NCBI GenBank assembly: GCA_024228555.1
Contig: JAAETI010000486.1
Coordinates: forward strand, 1 to 64,000
Direction of reading: 5' to 3'
Length of the DNA stretch: 64,000 nucleotides
DNA from: a bacterium
GTDB lineage: Bacteria; Actinomycetota; Acidimicrobiia; Spongiisociales; UBA5794
This document shows, in pieces, positions 7,939-16,491 of this stretch; the first letter of the stretch is position 1; each line of letters opens with the position of its first letter. The notes beneath the pieces are model-generated. The model was not told the DNA's origin. It did no database searches and saw only the letters and a program-made list of their open reading frames with translations. Made by a program: the position numbers and the translations under genes.

Positions 7939-9969
7939 TCACGCCAGAGCAGTTTCATCGCCGTCGGCGGGTAACTTTCGTTCCAGCACAAAGGCAACGG
8001 CGACCCGCGAGTCGCCATGCCCAAAGGCTGTGATGGTGTCGTTGACCCGAAGCACGGTATCCCCATGGGGAATGATGACTGCTGCATCGCGACGGATCGA
8101 TACCAGCACCGCCTCCTCCGGCCAGTCAAGATCGCGGACTCGTTTGCCGGCTGCGGCAGACGCCTGCGGGACCGGCACCTCATAGAACGTCGCCCCTGGT
8201 TGGACTCGTTGACGCAATCGCTGTCGGTATAGATGGCGATCGGTGCTGGCACCGAGGGCGTGGTGGTAGGCGGCCACGACGCTGTTGCGGCGGAACATGC
8301 CGACAACCCGGCGGGGATCAATGTCGTCGACCACGGGGAGCCGCCCGACGCCAAGGGCGGCCATCCTGGCCAGTGCCGAGGACACCGGCATGGTCGGGGT
8401 CACCGTGATGGGGCGATCGGTCATGGCGTCGGAGACATGCGTTTCGTCAGGGTCGCCTTCCGCGAGGGCGACGTCGATCAGGGTTAGCACTCCAGCGAGC
8501 TTGCCATTCTCTTCGACCACGGGCATGCCGTGGTGGCGCGATTCATCAAGGAAGCGTGCAGCCTCGCTGATGGTCATGTTGGGGTGGAGGGTGTCATCCA
8601 ACTCGGTCATCACCTCACCCACGGTGACCGTATCAAGCAGGTCGACGTCTTCGTTCTTGACGAGGTGGACTCCGGCACGGGTCAGCGGCATCGTGTAGAC
8701 GCTGTCCTGATGTACCCGGTCGGCAACGAAGGTCGCCAGCGAGGCCGCCAACATCAGCGGAAGCACCAATGCGTAGTTGCCGGTGATCTCGAACACCATG
8801 ATGATCGCGGTCAGTGGTGCCCTGGCGACGGCGGCAAACGTAGCCGCCATTCCGACCATTGCGTATGAACCCGGTTGCAGATCGGTGAACCAGACCGGTT
8901 CGACAGCGACGGCGAGGGCGGTGCCGAGGACACCGCCGATGAACAGGCTGGGCATGAACGTTCCGGCCGAGCCACCACCCGATCTGGTCAAGGCATTGGT
9001 GGTCATCTTGAGGACAGCCAGGATTGGCAGTGTCCAAAGGACTAGATCGCTTGCCTCAGCCGTGCTGGCGTTGCGCATCAGGCCGGAGAGAAAGCTCTGT
9101 CCTGTGCCGAGCGCACGGTCATCGACGAGACCGATCGTGGCAACGAGCAAGCCTGCGGTCAACGGTCGTGTCCACCCCGGGTACTGCCAGTGGTCTTTCT
9201 GATCCCCGACCCAGGTCAGGATGCGCACAAAGAGCAGACCTGCTCCAACGGCCATCAGCCCGAGCAAAAGGTAGAGGAGGAGTTCGCGGGGGTCCTCGAA
9301 ACTACCCAGGGGTGAGGAAAGGATCTGTTCCTCGCCGAGCAGCGTGTGGGTGGTTACCGCAGCGACGACGGAGGCGATCACAACTGCGTTGAGGTGACGG
9401 ATGGCGAGGTTGCCCAGGATCACTTCCATCGCAAACAGCATTCCCGCAATCGGTGCGTTGAAAGTGGCACCGATGCCGGCGCCGGCGCCTGCCGCCACCA
9501 GGCTGCGGATGCGGTCCTCAGAGAATCTGGTGTATCGGGAGAGCGAGGATCCGATGGCGGCACCGATCATGACGATCGGGCCTTCACGACCACCGCTACC
9601 GCCGCCGCCCAGCGTGGCTGCGGTGCTGGTGATCTTGGGCAAGATGGTTCGGGTCGACAGGTAGCCGGCGCGGAGACCCACCGCTGCGATCGTCTCGGTT
9701 ACACCGCCGCTTTCTACGTTGCGGGAAAACCGCTGCGCAATACCCCATGCAATCAGCAATCCGACCGGAACGGTTATGAAGAACGCAACCGAATCGTTAC
9801 CGACTTGCTCTTGGACCCACACCGATGCTTCGGTGGCTGCATCGACAAGGACGACCAGCAATACAACCGCCAGCCCCACGATGACACCGATGACGAGCGC
9901 GGCGGTCACAAACGCGGTCTGGCCACGTGAGTTAGCGGCTTGTCTCAGCTTGGTGCGTAGTGTCCCCAT
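7939..9969 (-). CDS. CLC-family chloride channel/transporter with CBS pair and TrkA-C domain
   Basis: 676 aa. Residues about 20-430 are the CLC membrane domain, with GSGGREGPIVMIG (the gating Glu of GREGP is present) and the filter region GGGSAGTFMPSLFIGG. A CBS pair follows (about 460-575; PVVEENGKLAGVLTLIDV, LPVVDDIDPRRVVGMF), then a C-terminal RCK_C/TrkA-C-like domain (about 595-670). The position of the internal proton Glu of E. coli ClC (second E in IIEEM) reads V here (MLFAMEVILGN), as in channel-type CLCs. This hints at passive Cl- conduction rather than H+ exchange, by family comparison only. The nucleotide-binding CBS and RCK_C domains probably regulate gating. Confidence 0.92.
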   Translation of the reverse strand: MGTLRTKLRQAANSRGQTAFVTAALVIGVIVGLAVVLLVVLVDAATEASVWVQEQVGNDSVAFFITVPVGLLIAWGIAQRFSRNVESGGVTETIAAVGLRAGYLSTRTILPKITSTAATLGGGGSGGREGPIVMIGAAIGSSLSRYTRFSEDRIRSLVAAGAGAGIGATFNAPIAGMLFAMEVILGNLAIRHLNAVVIASVVAAVTTHTLLGEEQILSSPLGSFEDPRELLLYLLLGLMAVGAGLLFVRILTWVGDQKDHWQYPGWTRPLTAGLLVATIGLVDDRALGTGQSFLSGLMRNASTAEASDLVLWTLPILAVLKMTTNALTRSGGGSAGTFMPSLFIGGVLGTALAVAVEPVWFTDLQPGSYAMVGMAATFAAVARAPLTAIIMVFEITGNYALVLPLMLAASLATFVADRVHQDSVYTMPLTRAGVHLVKNEDVDLLDTVTVGEVMTELDDTLHPNMTISEAARFLDESRHHGMPVVEENGKLAGVLTLIDVALAEGDPDETHVSDAMTDRPITVTPTMPVSSALARMAALGVGRLPVVDDIDPRRVVGMFRRNSVVAAYHHALGASTDRHLYRQRLRQRVQPGATFYEVPVPQASAAAGKRVRDLDWPEEAVLVSIRRDAAVIIPHGDTVLRVNDTITAFGHGDSRVAVAFVLERKLPADGDETALA

Positions 9970-10070
9970 TGAAGTGCCAACTTAGCGGTGTGCGCCCAAT
10001 TGCCACGATATGAGTGCGCTTCTTGCGATCGGCTGGTTGGCAGATAAGTCATAGGTTGTGTGTAGCGTCC

Positions 10071-11456
10071 ATGGCCATGGACGGCATCACCTACACAGTT
10101 GGCTCGCTGGCACGGAGCATCGGGCAGGCAATGGCTCGCGGATTCCCCGACGAGATTTGGGTGCAAGGCGAGATTCGCGACTTGAGCCGGGCCAGCAGCG
10201 GTCACGTGTACTTCACCCTCGTCGACACCGAACCTGACGACTCGCCGGCTGCCATCTTGCCGGTGACGCTATTTGAGTCGGACAAGGTTGTCGTCAATCG
10301 TGTGCTCTCCAGATCGGGGGCTGTACGCATGACCGACGGGGTCGAGGTCCGTATCAGGGGGCGCCTGTCTCACTATGCAGCTCGAGGCACCGTCCAACTT
10401 CGCATGACTTGGATCGATACGGATTTCACTCTCGGCCGGCTCGCCGCCGAACGGGCTCGTCTCATCGCCAGTCTCACCAAGAGTGGCTTGTTGGAGCTCA
10501 ACCGGTCGCTGGCGATTCCGCTGGTGCCACTGCGGATCGGTCTTGTGACCAGCGTGGGCAGTGCGGCTCATGCTGATTTTGCTGACGAGCTAGACCGAAG
10601 CGGCTTTGCCTGGAAGGTACGGTTGTTCGATGCGCGCGTCCAGGGCGTCGACGCGGTCGGAGACGTCGTCAGGGGGCTTGCCACACTCGGCACCGCACCG
10701 CTCGATGCCATTGCCATGGTGCGCGGGGGAGGGGCACAGACCGATCTTGCCGCGTTCGACAGCGAGGAGATAGCCGTCGCAATCGCCAACTGCCCGGTTC
10801 CGGTCTTGACCGGTATCGGGCACGAGATAGATGTATCTGTTGCCGATCTGGTTGCCCGCAGCTTCAAGACCCCAACTGCGTGCGGTGCCGGGCTCGTTGC
10901 GCTTGTCACGGACTTCGTTGATCGGCTGGATTGGCTTGCTGTCGCCACCGCCCGCGGTGCCGCATCCCGCCTTGGCGTTGCTCGCCATCGGCTGGAGACC
11001 TCTGCACAGCGTCTCGCCCGGTCGTCGGTGGCGGCGTCGACAAGAGCGTATCTCGGTCTCGATGAGACGGAGACGTACATTCTGCGGGGGGCTCGGCACC
11101 ATCTGCGGCGCGAGACGGGCAAGATCAACACGGTGCGGGCTCGGACCGAAAGAGGATCGACACGGGAGCTGACTGCGGCCACGGCGGGTCTCGATAGGAT
11201 GTCGGCGAGGGTTGGTGAGTCGGCGGGCCGGGCGATGAAAGCAGCAACCGCTCGCTTGGGCGATCTCGAGCACCGACTTAGTCTCCTCGATCCGGCCCGG
11301 TTGCTTGCCAAAGGCTGGTCGATAACCAGAACGGACGATGGTGAACTGGTGACCAGCCCGGAGACCGTCGCCGCGGGTACGACGCTGCAAACGACGGTGG
11401 CGGATGGCAATATCGAGAGTGTTGTTACCGATTCGGAGGAACTGAGTGGCGGCTGA
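10071..11456 (+). CDS. xseA: exodeoxyribonuclease VII large subunit
   Basis: 461 aa; the catalytic subunit of ExoVII, which degrades single-stranded DNA in either direction. The N-terminal OB-fold (about 10-100; EIWVQGEIRDLSRASSGHVYF) binds DNA. The nuclease core includes VTSVGSAAHADF, MVRGGGAQTDLAAFDSEE and LTGIGHEIDVSVADLVA. A coiled region and a C-terminal segment (ARLLAKGWSITR) complete the family layout. The reading frame is open upstream to 10014, but the family start is MAMDGITYTV. ATG 10071 is used; ATG 10077 is an alternative because a TAGCGT box lies 8 nt before it. It overlaps xseB by 11 nt. Confidence 0.93.
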   Translation: MAMDGITYTVGSLARSIGQAMARGFPDEIWVQGEIRDLSRASSGHVYFTLVDTEPDDSPAAILPVTLFESDKVVVNRVLSRSGAVRMTDGVEVRIRGRLSHYAARGTVQLRMTWIDTDFTLGRLAAERARLIASLTKSGLLELNRSLAIPLVPLRIGLVTSVGSAAHADFADELDRSGFAWKVRLFDARVQGVDAVGDVVRGLATLGTAPLDAIAMVRGGGAQTDLAAFDSEEIAVAIANCPVPVLTGIGHEIDVSVADLVARSFKTPTACGAGLVALVTDFVDRLDWLAVATARGAASRLGVARHRLETSAQRLARSSVAASTRAYLGLDETETYILRGARHHLRRETGKINTVRARTERGSTRELTAATAGLDRMSARVGESAGRAMKAATARLGDLEHRLSLLDPARLLAKGWSITRTDDGELVTSPETVAAGTTLQTTVADGNIESVVTDSEELSGG

Positions 11457-11664
11457 CGAAATCACATACAAAGAAGCCCTGGCGGAGCTGGAGACGATCT
11501 TGTCCGCCATTGAAGAAGAGCAAGTTGATGTTGACGAGCTCGCCATCAAGGTGAAGAGGTCTGCGACCCTGATCCGGCTGTGTCGAGCCCGGATCGAAGC
11601 CGCCGCCATCGAGGTGGAGGCAGTTGTCGACGAGATGAAACCAGGAGAAGATTCCAATGGATGA
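11446..11664 (+). CDS. xseB: exodeoxyribonuclease VII small subunit
   Basis: 72 aa, typical XseB length. It holds the family pattern TYKEALAELETILSAIE and a helical remainder that packs on XseA. It starts with GTG, preceded by a good ribosome-binding site (GGAGG at 11435-11439), inside the end of xseA. It overlaps the next gene by 8 nt, so the three genes form one coupled unit. Confidence 0.92.
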   Translation: MAADEITYKEALAELETILSAIEEEQVDVDELAIKVKRSATLIRLCRARIEAAAIEVEAVVDEMKPGEDSNG

Positions 11665-12067
11665 GAGTACGACCAATGAGTTCGCAGAAGGGTTCGTTCC
11701 GGTAGTGCGGGCGGACGGAGATGTTTCGATCCGCGAAGCAGGGGCTCTGGCCATAGTGGCCGGCGGCAACGTAAGTCTCAATGAAGCGGGTACTGGAGCC
11801 CTGGTTGTCGGTGGAGACGTCACGATGAACCAGGCTGGGTCGGGCAACATGGTGGCCGGGGGCAGCGTAGAAATGAATGATTCTGCAGTCGGTCAGATGT
11901 TCACCCTGGAAGCGACGGTTGCGGAGTCGCGGATCGGCTTGTTGGTGGCACCAATAGCCAATGTCGAGAACTCGGAGATCGTGATCGGGCCGCAGCAGGC
12001 AATCGCTCTCGGCGTCGCCGCCGGATCCACCCTGTTTCTGCTGGGAAGGCTGTTTCGACGCCGGTGA
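11657..12067 (+). CDS. 16-residue-repeat protein with C-terminal membrane anchor
   Basis: 136 aa, family not recognised. Residues about 21-80 hold four copies of a strict 16-residue repeat of the form G-(D/N/S)-V-x-(I/L/M)-(R/N)-(E/Q/D)-A-G...V-x-G: GDVSIREAGALAIVAG, GNVSLNEAGTGALVVG, GDVTMNQAGSGNMVAG and a diverged fourth. Such a period predicts a short beta-solenoid, as in bactofilin-like folds. A hydrophobic C-terminal helix (about 112-131) ending RLFRRR suggests a tail-anchored, cytoplasm-facing protein. It overlaps xseB by 8 nt, so it is made with exonuclease VII, but no functional link is established. Confidence 0.7.
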   Translation: MDESTTNEFAEGFVPVVRADGDVSIREAGALAIVAGGNVSLNEAGTGALVVGGDVTMNQAGSGNMVAGGSVEMNDSAVGQMFTLEATVAESRIGLLVAPIANVENSEIVIGPQQAIALGVAAGSTLFLLGRLFRRR

Positions 12068-12089
12068 CGTCAACCTCTCCGCGGACCCG

Positions 12090-12095
12090 TAAGCT
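12090..12095 (+). promoter_or_regulatory. -10 box of a leaderless malic enzyme transcript
   Basis: TAAGCT lies exactly 6 nt before the ATG at 12102, and no ribosome-binding site is present in the 34-bp gap after the previous gene. Confidence 0.5.
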
Positions 12096-12101
12096 GGGCT
12101 A

Positions 12102-13817
12102 ATGCAGCGAGATACCCCATTTCCGCGACCCACCGTTGATCCCGATACGGGGGAGCGCTTTCTGCCGGTATCAGCACGAGGGACAGAGCTGCTCAAAACC
12201 TCGATGCTCAACAAGGGGAGTGCGTTTACTCGGGAGGAGCGTGACGCCTTCGGGTTGATCGGGATGCTTCCCGACCGCGTCTTCACGATTGAAGAGCAGG
12301 TGGAGCGAGCGGTTCACCAACTCACCTTCAAGCACACCGAGATGGACAAGAACATCTATCTCAACGGGATGATGGACCGAAATGAGACGCTGTTCTACAG
12401 GTACCTCATAGACAATCTCAAGCAGGCGGTCCCTCTTATCTATACGCCGACGGTCGCCTTGGCGTGTCGGCATTGGAGCCGCATATTCCGCAGAGCACGT
12501 GGTGTTTATGTGACGCCTCGCGACAAGGGGCGTATCGCCGATGTGTTGCGGTGTCGGCCCAAGTCATCCAACCCGGTCATCGTGGTCACCGACAACGAAC
12601 GCATCCTCGGCATTGGCGACCAGGGCGCCGGTGGGATGGGAATCCCCATCGGCAAGCTGGCGCTTTATGCGGCGGCGGCTGGTATCCACCCCACCCGGTG
12701 CATTCCGATCTCCCTGGACGTTGGTACGAACAACCCTGAGCTGCTGGCCGATCCGATGTATATCGGCTACCGCAAGCCACGGTTGCGTGGTGCGGAGTAC
12801 GACGAGTTGGTCGCCGAGTTTGTGGCTGCGGTGCAAGCAATCTTCCCTGGAGCCTTGCTGCAGTGGGAGGATTTCTCCAACAAGACCAGTTTTGACAACC
12901 TGTACAAGTACCGCGAGGTCGTTCCCTCCTTCAACGATGACATCCAGGGTACGGCGGCGATGGTGGTTGCCGGTCTCATGGCGGCAACCAAACATATCGG
13001 TGCCAAGCTCACCGACCAGCGTGTCGTGATCGTCGGTGCCGGGTCTGCCGGGATCGGCATCCGAGATCAGATCGCAACCGCCATGGTGGATGAGGGCGCC
13101 GCACGTATAGATGCCGAAGCTCGGATCATGACCCTCGACAGTCGCGGGCTAATCGTCGAGGGTCGTCCCAACCTGCCGCCAGGTAAGCAGCGGCTGGCTC
13201 TTGCTGCCGAAGCGGTGTTGGACTGGCAGATAGACGACTACCCGATCAATCTGCGCGACGTGGTGCGCAATGCCCGCGCTTCAGTGCTCATTGGTGTCAG
13301 CGGTATCCCCGGTGTGTTCACCGAGGAGATGATCCGGCGGATGGCTCTGCATGCCGAACGCCCGATCATCATGCCGTTGTCCAATCCAACGAGCCATGCC
13401 GAGGTGACACCATCGAGCGCCATCGAGTGGACCGACGGGCGGGCCATAGTGGCGACCGGCAGCCCCTTCCCTGCTGTGTCATACGACGGCATTACCCACA
13501 ACATTGGGCAGGCAAACAATGTGTTTGTGTTCCCCGGGATGGGCCTTGGCGTTCTCACCGTCGGTGCCCGTCGGGTCAGCGGCAAGATGTTCCTTGCGGC
13601 ATCGAAAGCGCTTGCTGCCGCGGTCAGTCCGGAGGCTATCGAATCAGGTCAGATCTATCCATCGATTTCGGACGTCAGGGCGACCTCTTTCCAGGTTGCC
13701 AGGGCGGTCGCCCACCAGGCCGTTGCCGAGGGCCTGGCCGAACCAGTACCCGACCTGGATCAGCGTCTCGAGGAGGAAATGTGGTTCCCCGAATACTTGC
13801 CGTACCGGCCGGTCTGA
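12102..13817 (+). CDS. maeA: NAD-type malic enzyme (long form)
   Basis: 571 aa, typical of the long malic enzymes that decarboxylate malate to pyruvate with NAD(P)+. It carries the catalytic IYTPTVALAC, RGVYVTPRDKG, GGMGIPIGKLALYAAAA (catalytic Lys), the metal site in QWEDFSNK and FNDDIQGTAA, and a Rossmann VIVGAGSAGIGI. Cofactor preference is assigned from the family, not measured. Next comes the HAD 5'-nucleotidase, one base after its stop. Confidence 0.92.
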   Translation: MQRDTPFPRPTVDPDTGERFLPVSARGTELLKTSMLNKGSAFTREERDAFGLIGMLPDRVFTIEEQVERAVHQLTFKHTEMDKNIYLNGMMDRNETLFYRYLIDNLKQAVPLIYTPTVALACRHWSRIFRRARGVYVTPRDKGRIADVLRCRPKSSNPVIVVTDNERILGIGDQGAGGMGIPIGKLALYAAAAGIHPTRCIPISLDVGTNNPELLADPMYIGYRKPRLRGAEYDELVAEFVAAVQAIFPGALLQWEDFSNKTSFDNLYKYREVVPSFNDDIQGTAAMVVAGLMAATKHIGAKLTDQRVVIVGAGSAGIGIRDQIATAMVDEGAARIDAEARIMTLDSRGLIVEGRPNLPPGKQRLALAAEAVLDWQIDDYPINLRDVVRNARASVLIGVSGIPGVFTEEMIRRMALHAERPIIMPLSNPTSHAEVTPSSAIEWTDGRAIVATGSPFPAVSYDGITHNIGQANNVFVFPGMGLGVLTVGARRVSGKMFLAASKALAAAVSPEAIESGQIYPSISDVRATSFQVARAVAHQAVAEGLAEPVPDLDQRLEEEMWFPEYLPYRPV

Positions 13818-13818
13818 C

Positions 13819-15246
13819 ATGAGTTCTTCGATGATTGCGCCGGAACGCGGCATCTTTGTGAATCGCACGATCAACCTGCGCTCGATCAAGGCGATCGGGT
13901 ACGACATGGATTACACACTCGTCCACTATCACGTCGACGAGTGGGAGACGCGGGCATTCGCTCACGCCAAAGCCAAGCTGCTCAGCATGGGATATCCCGT
14001 GCAGGACATCGAATTCGATCCGGGTGCCGTCATCAGAGGTCTCGCCATCGATCTCGAGGAAGGCAACCTGGTCAAGGCGACTCGTTTCGGATACGTCATC
14101 AGGGCTGCCCACGGCACATCGTTCTTGGGCTACGACGAGATGCGGCGCACCTACGCCGGCAAGATGGTGGATCTGGGTGAGGATCGCTTCGAGTTCATCA
14201 ACACGCTCTTCTCGCTGTCTGAGGCCAGCCTCTTCGCCCAGCTTGTCGATCTGATGGATGTGGGCCGGATCGAAATCGGGCTCGGTTACCGGGGCCTCTA
14301 CCAGGCGGTTGTCACATCACTCGATGGTGCCCATCAAGATGGTGCGCTGAAGGCGGACATCCTCGAAGATCCCGAGCGGTTCATCGAACCTGATCCCGAT
14401 GGAGTGATGGCGCTTGTCGACCAGTTGAAGGCCGGGAAACGGCTCATGTTGATCACCAACTCGGAGTGGGAGTACACCGTTCGCATCATGGAATATGCGT
14501 TCGATCCGTATCTGCCGAAGGGGATGAAGTGGCGCGACCTGTTTGAGGCGATCATTGTCTCGGCAGACAAACCAGCGTTCTTTACGTCGACCAAGCAGCT
14601 CTACAAGGTGGTCGATGAGGATGCCGCTCTGCTGCGGCCCCATGTTGGGGAGATCGAGCCGGGGAGTGTCTTCTTTGGAGGTTGTGCTCGGCAAGTGGAG
14701 GACTTCCTTGGGTTGTCTGGCGATGAGATCCTCTATGTAGGTGACCATCTGTTCGGTGACGTGCATTTCTCCAAGGCACTATTGCGGTGGCGTACCGCTC
14801 TGATCCTTCGGGAGCTGGAGAGCGAGATCTCCAGCCTGCGTTCATTTCGCTCTGATGAAATCAAGCTCGAGAAACTCATGGGGCAGAAATCGGCGCTCGA
14901 GGCAGAGGTGTCTGCGGTGCGCCTCGCCATGCAGCGCACTCGTCTCGGATACGCCGACCCACCCGCAGGCGTTCTCGCCGACAAGAACCTCCTGGAGCGT
15001 CTCCGATCGGAGATTGCGACATTGGACGAGGAGATCACCCCGCTTGCCGTCGGGTCCTCACGGCTTCGAAACGAGGCGTGGGGACCGCTGATGCGGGCTG
15101 GAATCGACAAGAGCCTGTTTGCCCGCCAGGTCGAGAAGTACGCCGACTGCTACACATCGCGGGTCGCCAACTTCATCGCGGTGAGCCCTTTCGCATTGCT
15201 TCGCGTTGCCAGGGTGGATCTTCCCCACGACACCTGGCTCGATTAG
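13819..15246 (+). CDS. HAD-IG family 5'-nucleotidase
   Basis: 475 aa, related to cytosolic purine 5'-nucleotidases (NT5C2-like, PF05761), which hydrolyse IMP/GMP-type nucleotides. The HAD motif I is IGYDMDYTLVHY (DxDxT nucleophile). Motif II is MLITNSEW, and motif III/IV is EILYVGDHLFGDVHFSK. The long C-terminal helical region is usual for the family. The frame stays open 315 bp upstream inside the malic enzyme gene, but the ATG at 13819, one base after that gene's stop, gives the family N-terminus. It is therefore coupled to the malic enzyme gene. Confidence 0.85.
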   Translation: MSSSMIAPERGIFVNRTINLRSIKAIGYDMDYTLVHYHVDEWETRAFAHAKAKLLSMGYPVQDIEFDPGAVIRGLAIDLEEGNLVKATRFGYVIRAAHGTSFLGYDEMRRTYAGKMVDLGEDRFEFINTLFSLSEASLFAQLVDLMDVGRIEIGLGYRGLYQAVVTSLDGAHQDGALKADILEDPERFIEPDPDGVMALVDQLKAGKRLMLITNSEWEYTVRIMEYAFDPYLPKGMKWRDLFEAIIVSADKPAFFTSTKQLYKVVDEDAALLRPHVGEIEPGSVFFGGCARQVEDFLGLSGDEILYVGDHLFGDVHFSKALLRWRTALILRELESEISSLRSFRSDEIKLEKLMGQKSALEAEVSAVRLAMQRTRLGYADPPAGVLADKNLLERLRSEIATLDEEITPLAVGSSRLRNEAWGPLMRAGIDKSLFARQVEKYADCYTSRVANFIAVSPFALLRVARVDLPHDTWLD

Positions 15247-15298
15247 ACGTCTCCCAGCTTCGTCTGCCTCCGCTACGAGATCGGCCAAGCCGAACTCT

Positions 15299-15321
15299 GG
15301 GGCTGCCGTGGGGGCAGCCCC
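15299..15321 (+). terminator. hairpin after the 5'-nucleotidase gene
   Basis: Stem GGGGCTGCC / GGCAGCCCC with a 5-nt loop, between the nucleotidase stop (15246) and coxG. It has no T-tract, so it may be a factor-dependent or weak terminator. A TATAGT -10-like box (15323-15328) follows directly and could start the coxG transcript. Confidence 0.5.
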
Positions 15322-15352
15322 CTATAGTCGGCTCCAAGCGAGAGGGGCGTCC

Positions 15353-15916
15353 ATGAAAATCACCGATACGTTCGATGTCGATTGTGAAGTCGATGCCGTG
15401 TGGGCTCTCTTCGAAGATCTTCCGGAACTTGCACAGTGTCTGCCTGGAGCGGAATTGACCGAACACCACGATGACGGTCGATGTGCCGGCCAGGTAGAAG
15501 CCAAGCTAGGGCCGATCACGGCGACATTCGATGGCGAAGCGACTGTGGTGTCGGATACGGCGACCCGTACCGGAACCGTCAGCGGCAAGGGAGTCGATCG
15601 TCGTGGCGGGAGCAGGGCGCAATTGACCGTTGCCTACAAACTCCTCGAAATCGAGGGTGGGACCAGGGTCACGGTTGACGCTGATGTGGTTCTATCAGGG
15701 GCAGCAGCTCAGTTCGGCAGGATTGGTTTGCTCAAGGAGATGACGGGGAAGATCATCGGCGAATTTGTTCAATGTGTGGAAGCCAAGCTGTCCGCCCCGA
15801 CACCTGAGGCTGCTGCCGAGGTACATGCCGGCGATGTCAAAGGCATTTCGCTGCTGCTCTCCAGCATGGTTGCGCCGCTGGTCCGGCTCTTCAACAGGGT
15901 GTTTCGCCGCAATTGA
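15353..15916 (+). CDS. coxG: CoxG-like SRPBCC protein (CO dehydrogenase subunit G family)
   Basis: 187 aa. Residues 1-145 form an SRPBCC fold with the CoxG pattern ITDTFDVDCEVDAVWALF, ELAQCLPGAEL and KLGPITATFDGEATV. The C-terminal part is a linker plus a hydrophobic/basic helix (LLLSSMVAPLVRLFNRVF) that resembles the membrane anchor by which CoxG recruits the hydroxylase to the membrane. The frame is open upstream to 15206, but ATG 15353, preceded by AGAGGGG, matches the family start. It lies just before coxSLM, as expected for this role. Confidence 0.88.
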   Translation: MKITDTFDVDCEVDAVWALFEDLPELAQCLPGAELTEHHDDGRCAGQVEAKLGPITATFDGEATVVSDTATRTGTVSGKGVDRRGGSRAQLTVAYKLLEIEGGTRVTVDADVVLSGAAAQFGRIGLLKEMTGKIIGEFVQCVEAKLSAPTPEAAAEVHAGDVKGISLLLSSMVAPLVRLFNRVFRRN

Positions 15917-15996
15917 GCAACTTTCTTGGGAAACAGCCGTCAATCTGCTGTTCCTTCCGGTAGGTTCGGTTCAAGTCCGATTGGGAGGGAGAACCC

Positions 15997-16491
15997 ATGG
16001 AAGTGTCCCTAACCGTCAACGGCCAGGCCGTTACCAGCGAGGTGGAAGCGAGAACACTGCTCGTCCACCTGCTTAGAGAGAACCTAGGCCTCACCGGTAC
16101 GCACGTTGGGTGCGAGACCGGATATTGCGGGGCTTGCACAGTGCATGTTGACGGCACGCCCGTGAAATCCTGCACCATGCTGGCTGCACAAGTGGAGGGC
16201 GCTGAAGTCACCACGGTCGAGGGTCTTGCCAACGGCGAGCTGCACCCCGTCCAGGAAGGGTTCTGGGAACGCCATGGGTTGCAGTGCGGTTATTGCACGC
16301 CGGGCATGATCATGACTGCAGCCGGGATGCTGGCCGACAACGACAACCCGAGCGAAGACGAGATCCGCCACGGTATCGAAGGGAACCTCTGTCGTTGCAC
16401 CGGCTATCACAACATTGTCAGGGCCATCGAGTACGCCGCGGCCAAGATGCGTGGCGATGAGCCGGCTGCACCGGATTGGGAGGTGGTCTGA
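15997..16491 (+). CDS. coxS: molybdenum hydroxylase small [2Fe-2S] subunit (CoxS/CutS)
   Basis: 164 aa; transfers electrons from the Mo site of CoxL to the FAD of CoxM. The plant-type ferredoxin cluster is [15 protein letters not shown] plus C in VKSCTML. The second [2Fe-2S] cluster is [11 protein letters not shown] and [11 protein letters not shown]. Strong ribosome-binding site GGGAGGGAG before the ATG; a TAGGTT box at 15961-15966 may be the promoter. The stop overlaps the coxL start by one base (TGATG). Confidence 0.95.
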   Translation: MEVSLTVNGQAVTSEVEARTLLVHLLRENLGLTGTHVGCETGYCGACTVHVDGTPVKSCTMLAAQVEGAEVTTVEGLANGELHPVQEGFWERHGLQCGYCTPGMIMTAAGMLADNDNPSEDEIRHGIEGNLCRCTGYHNIVRAIEYAAAKMRGDEPAAPDWEVV

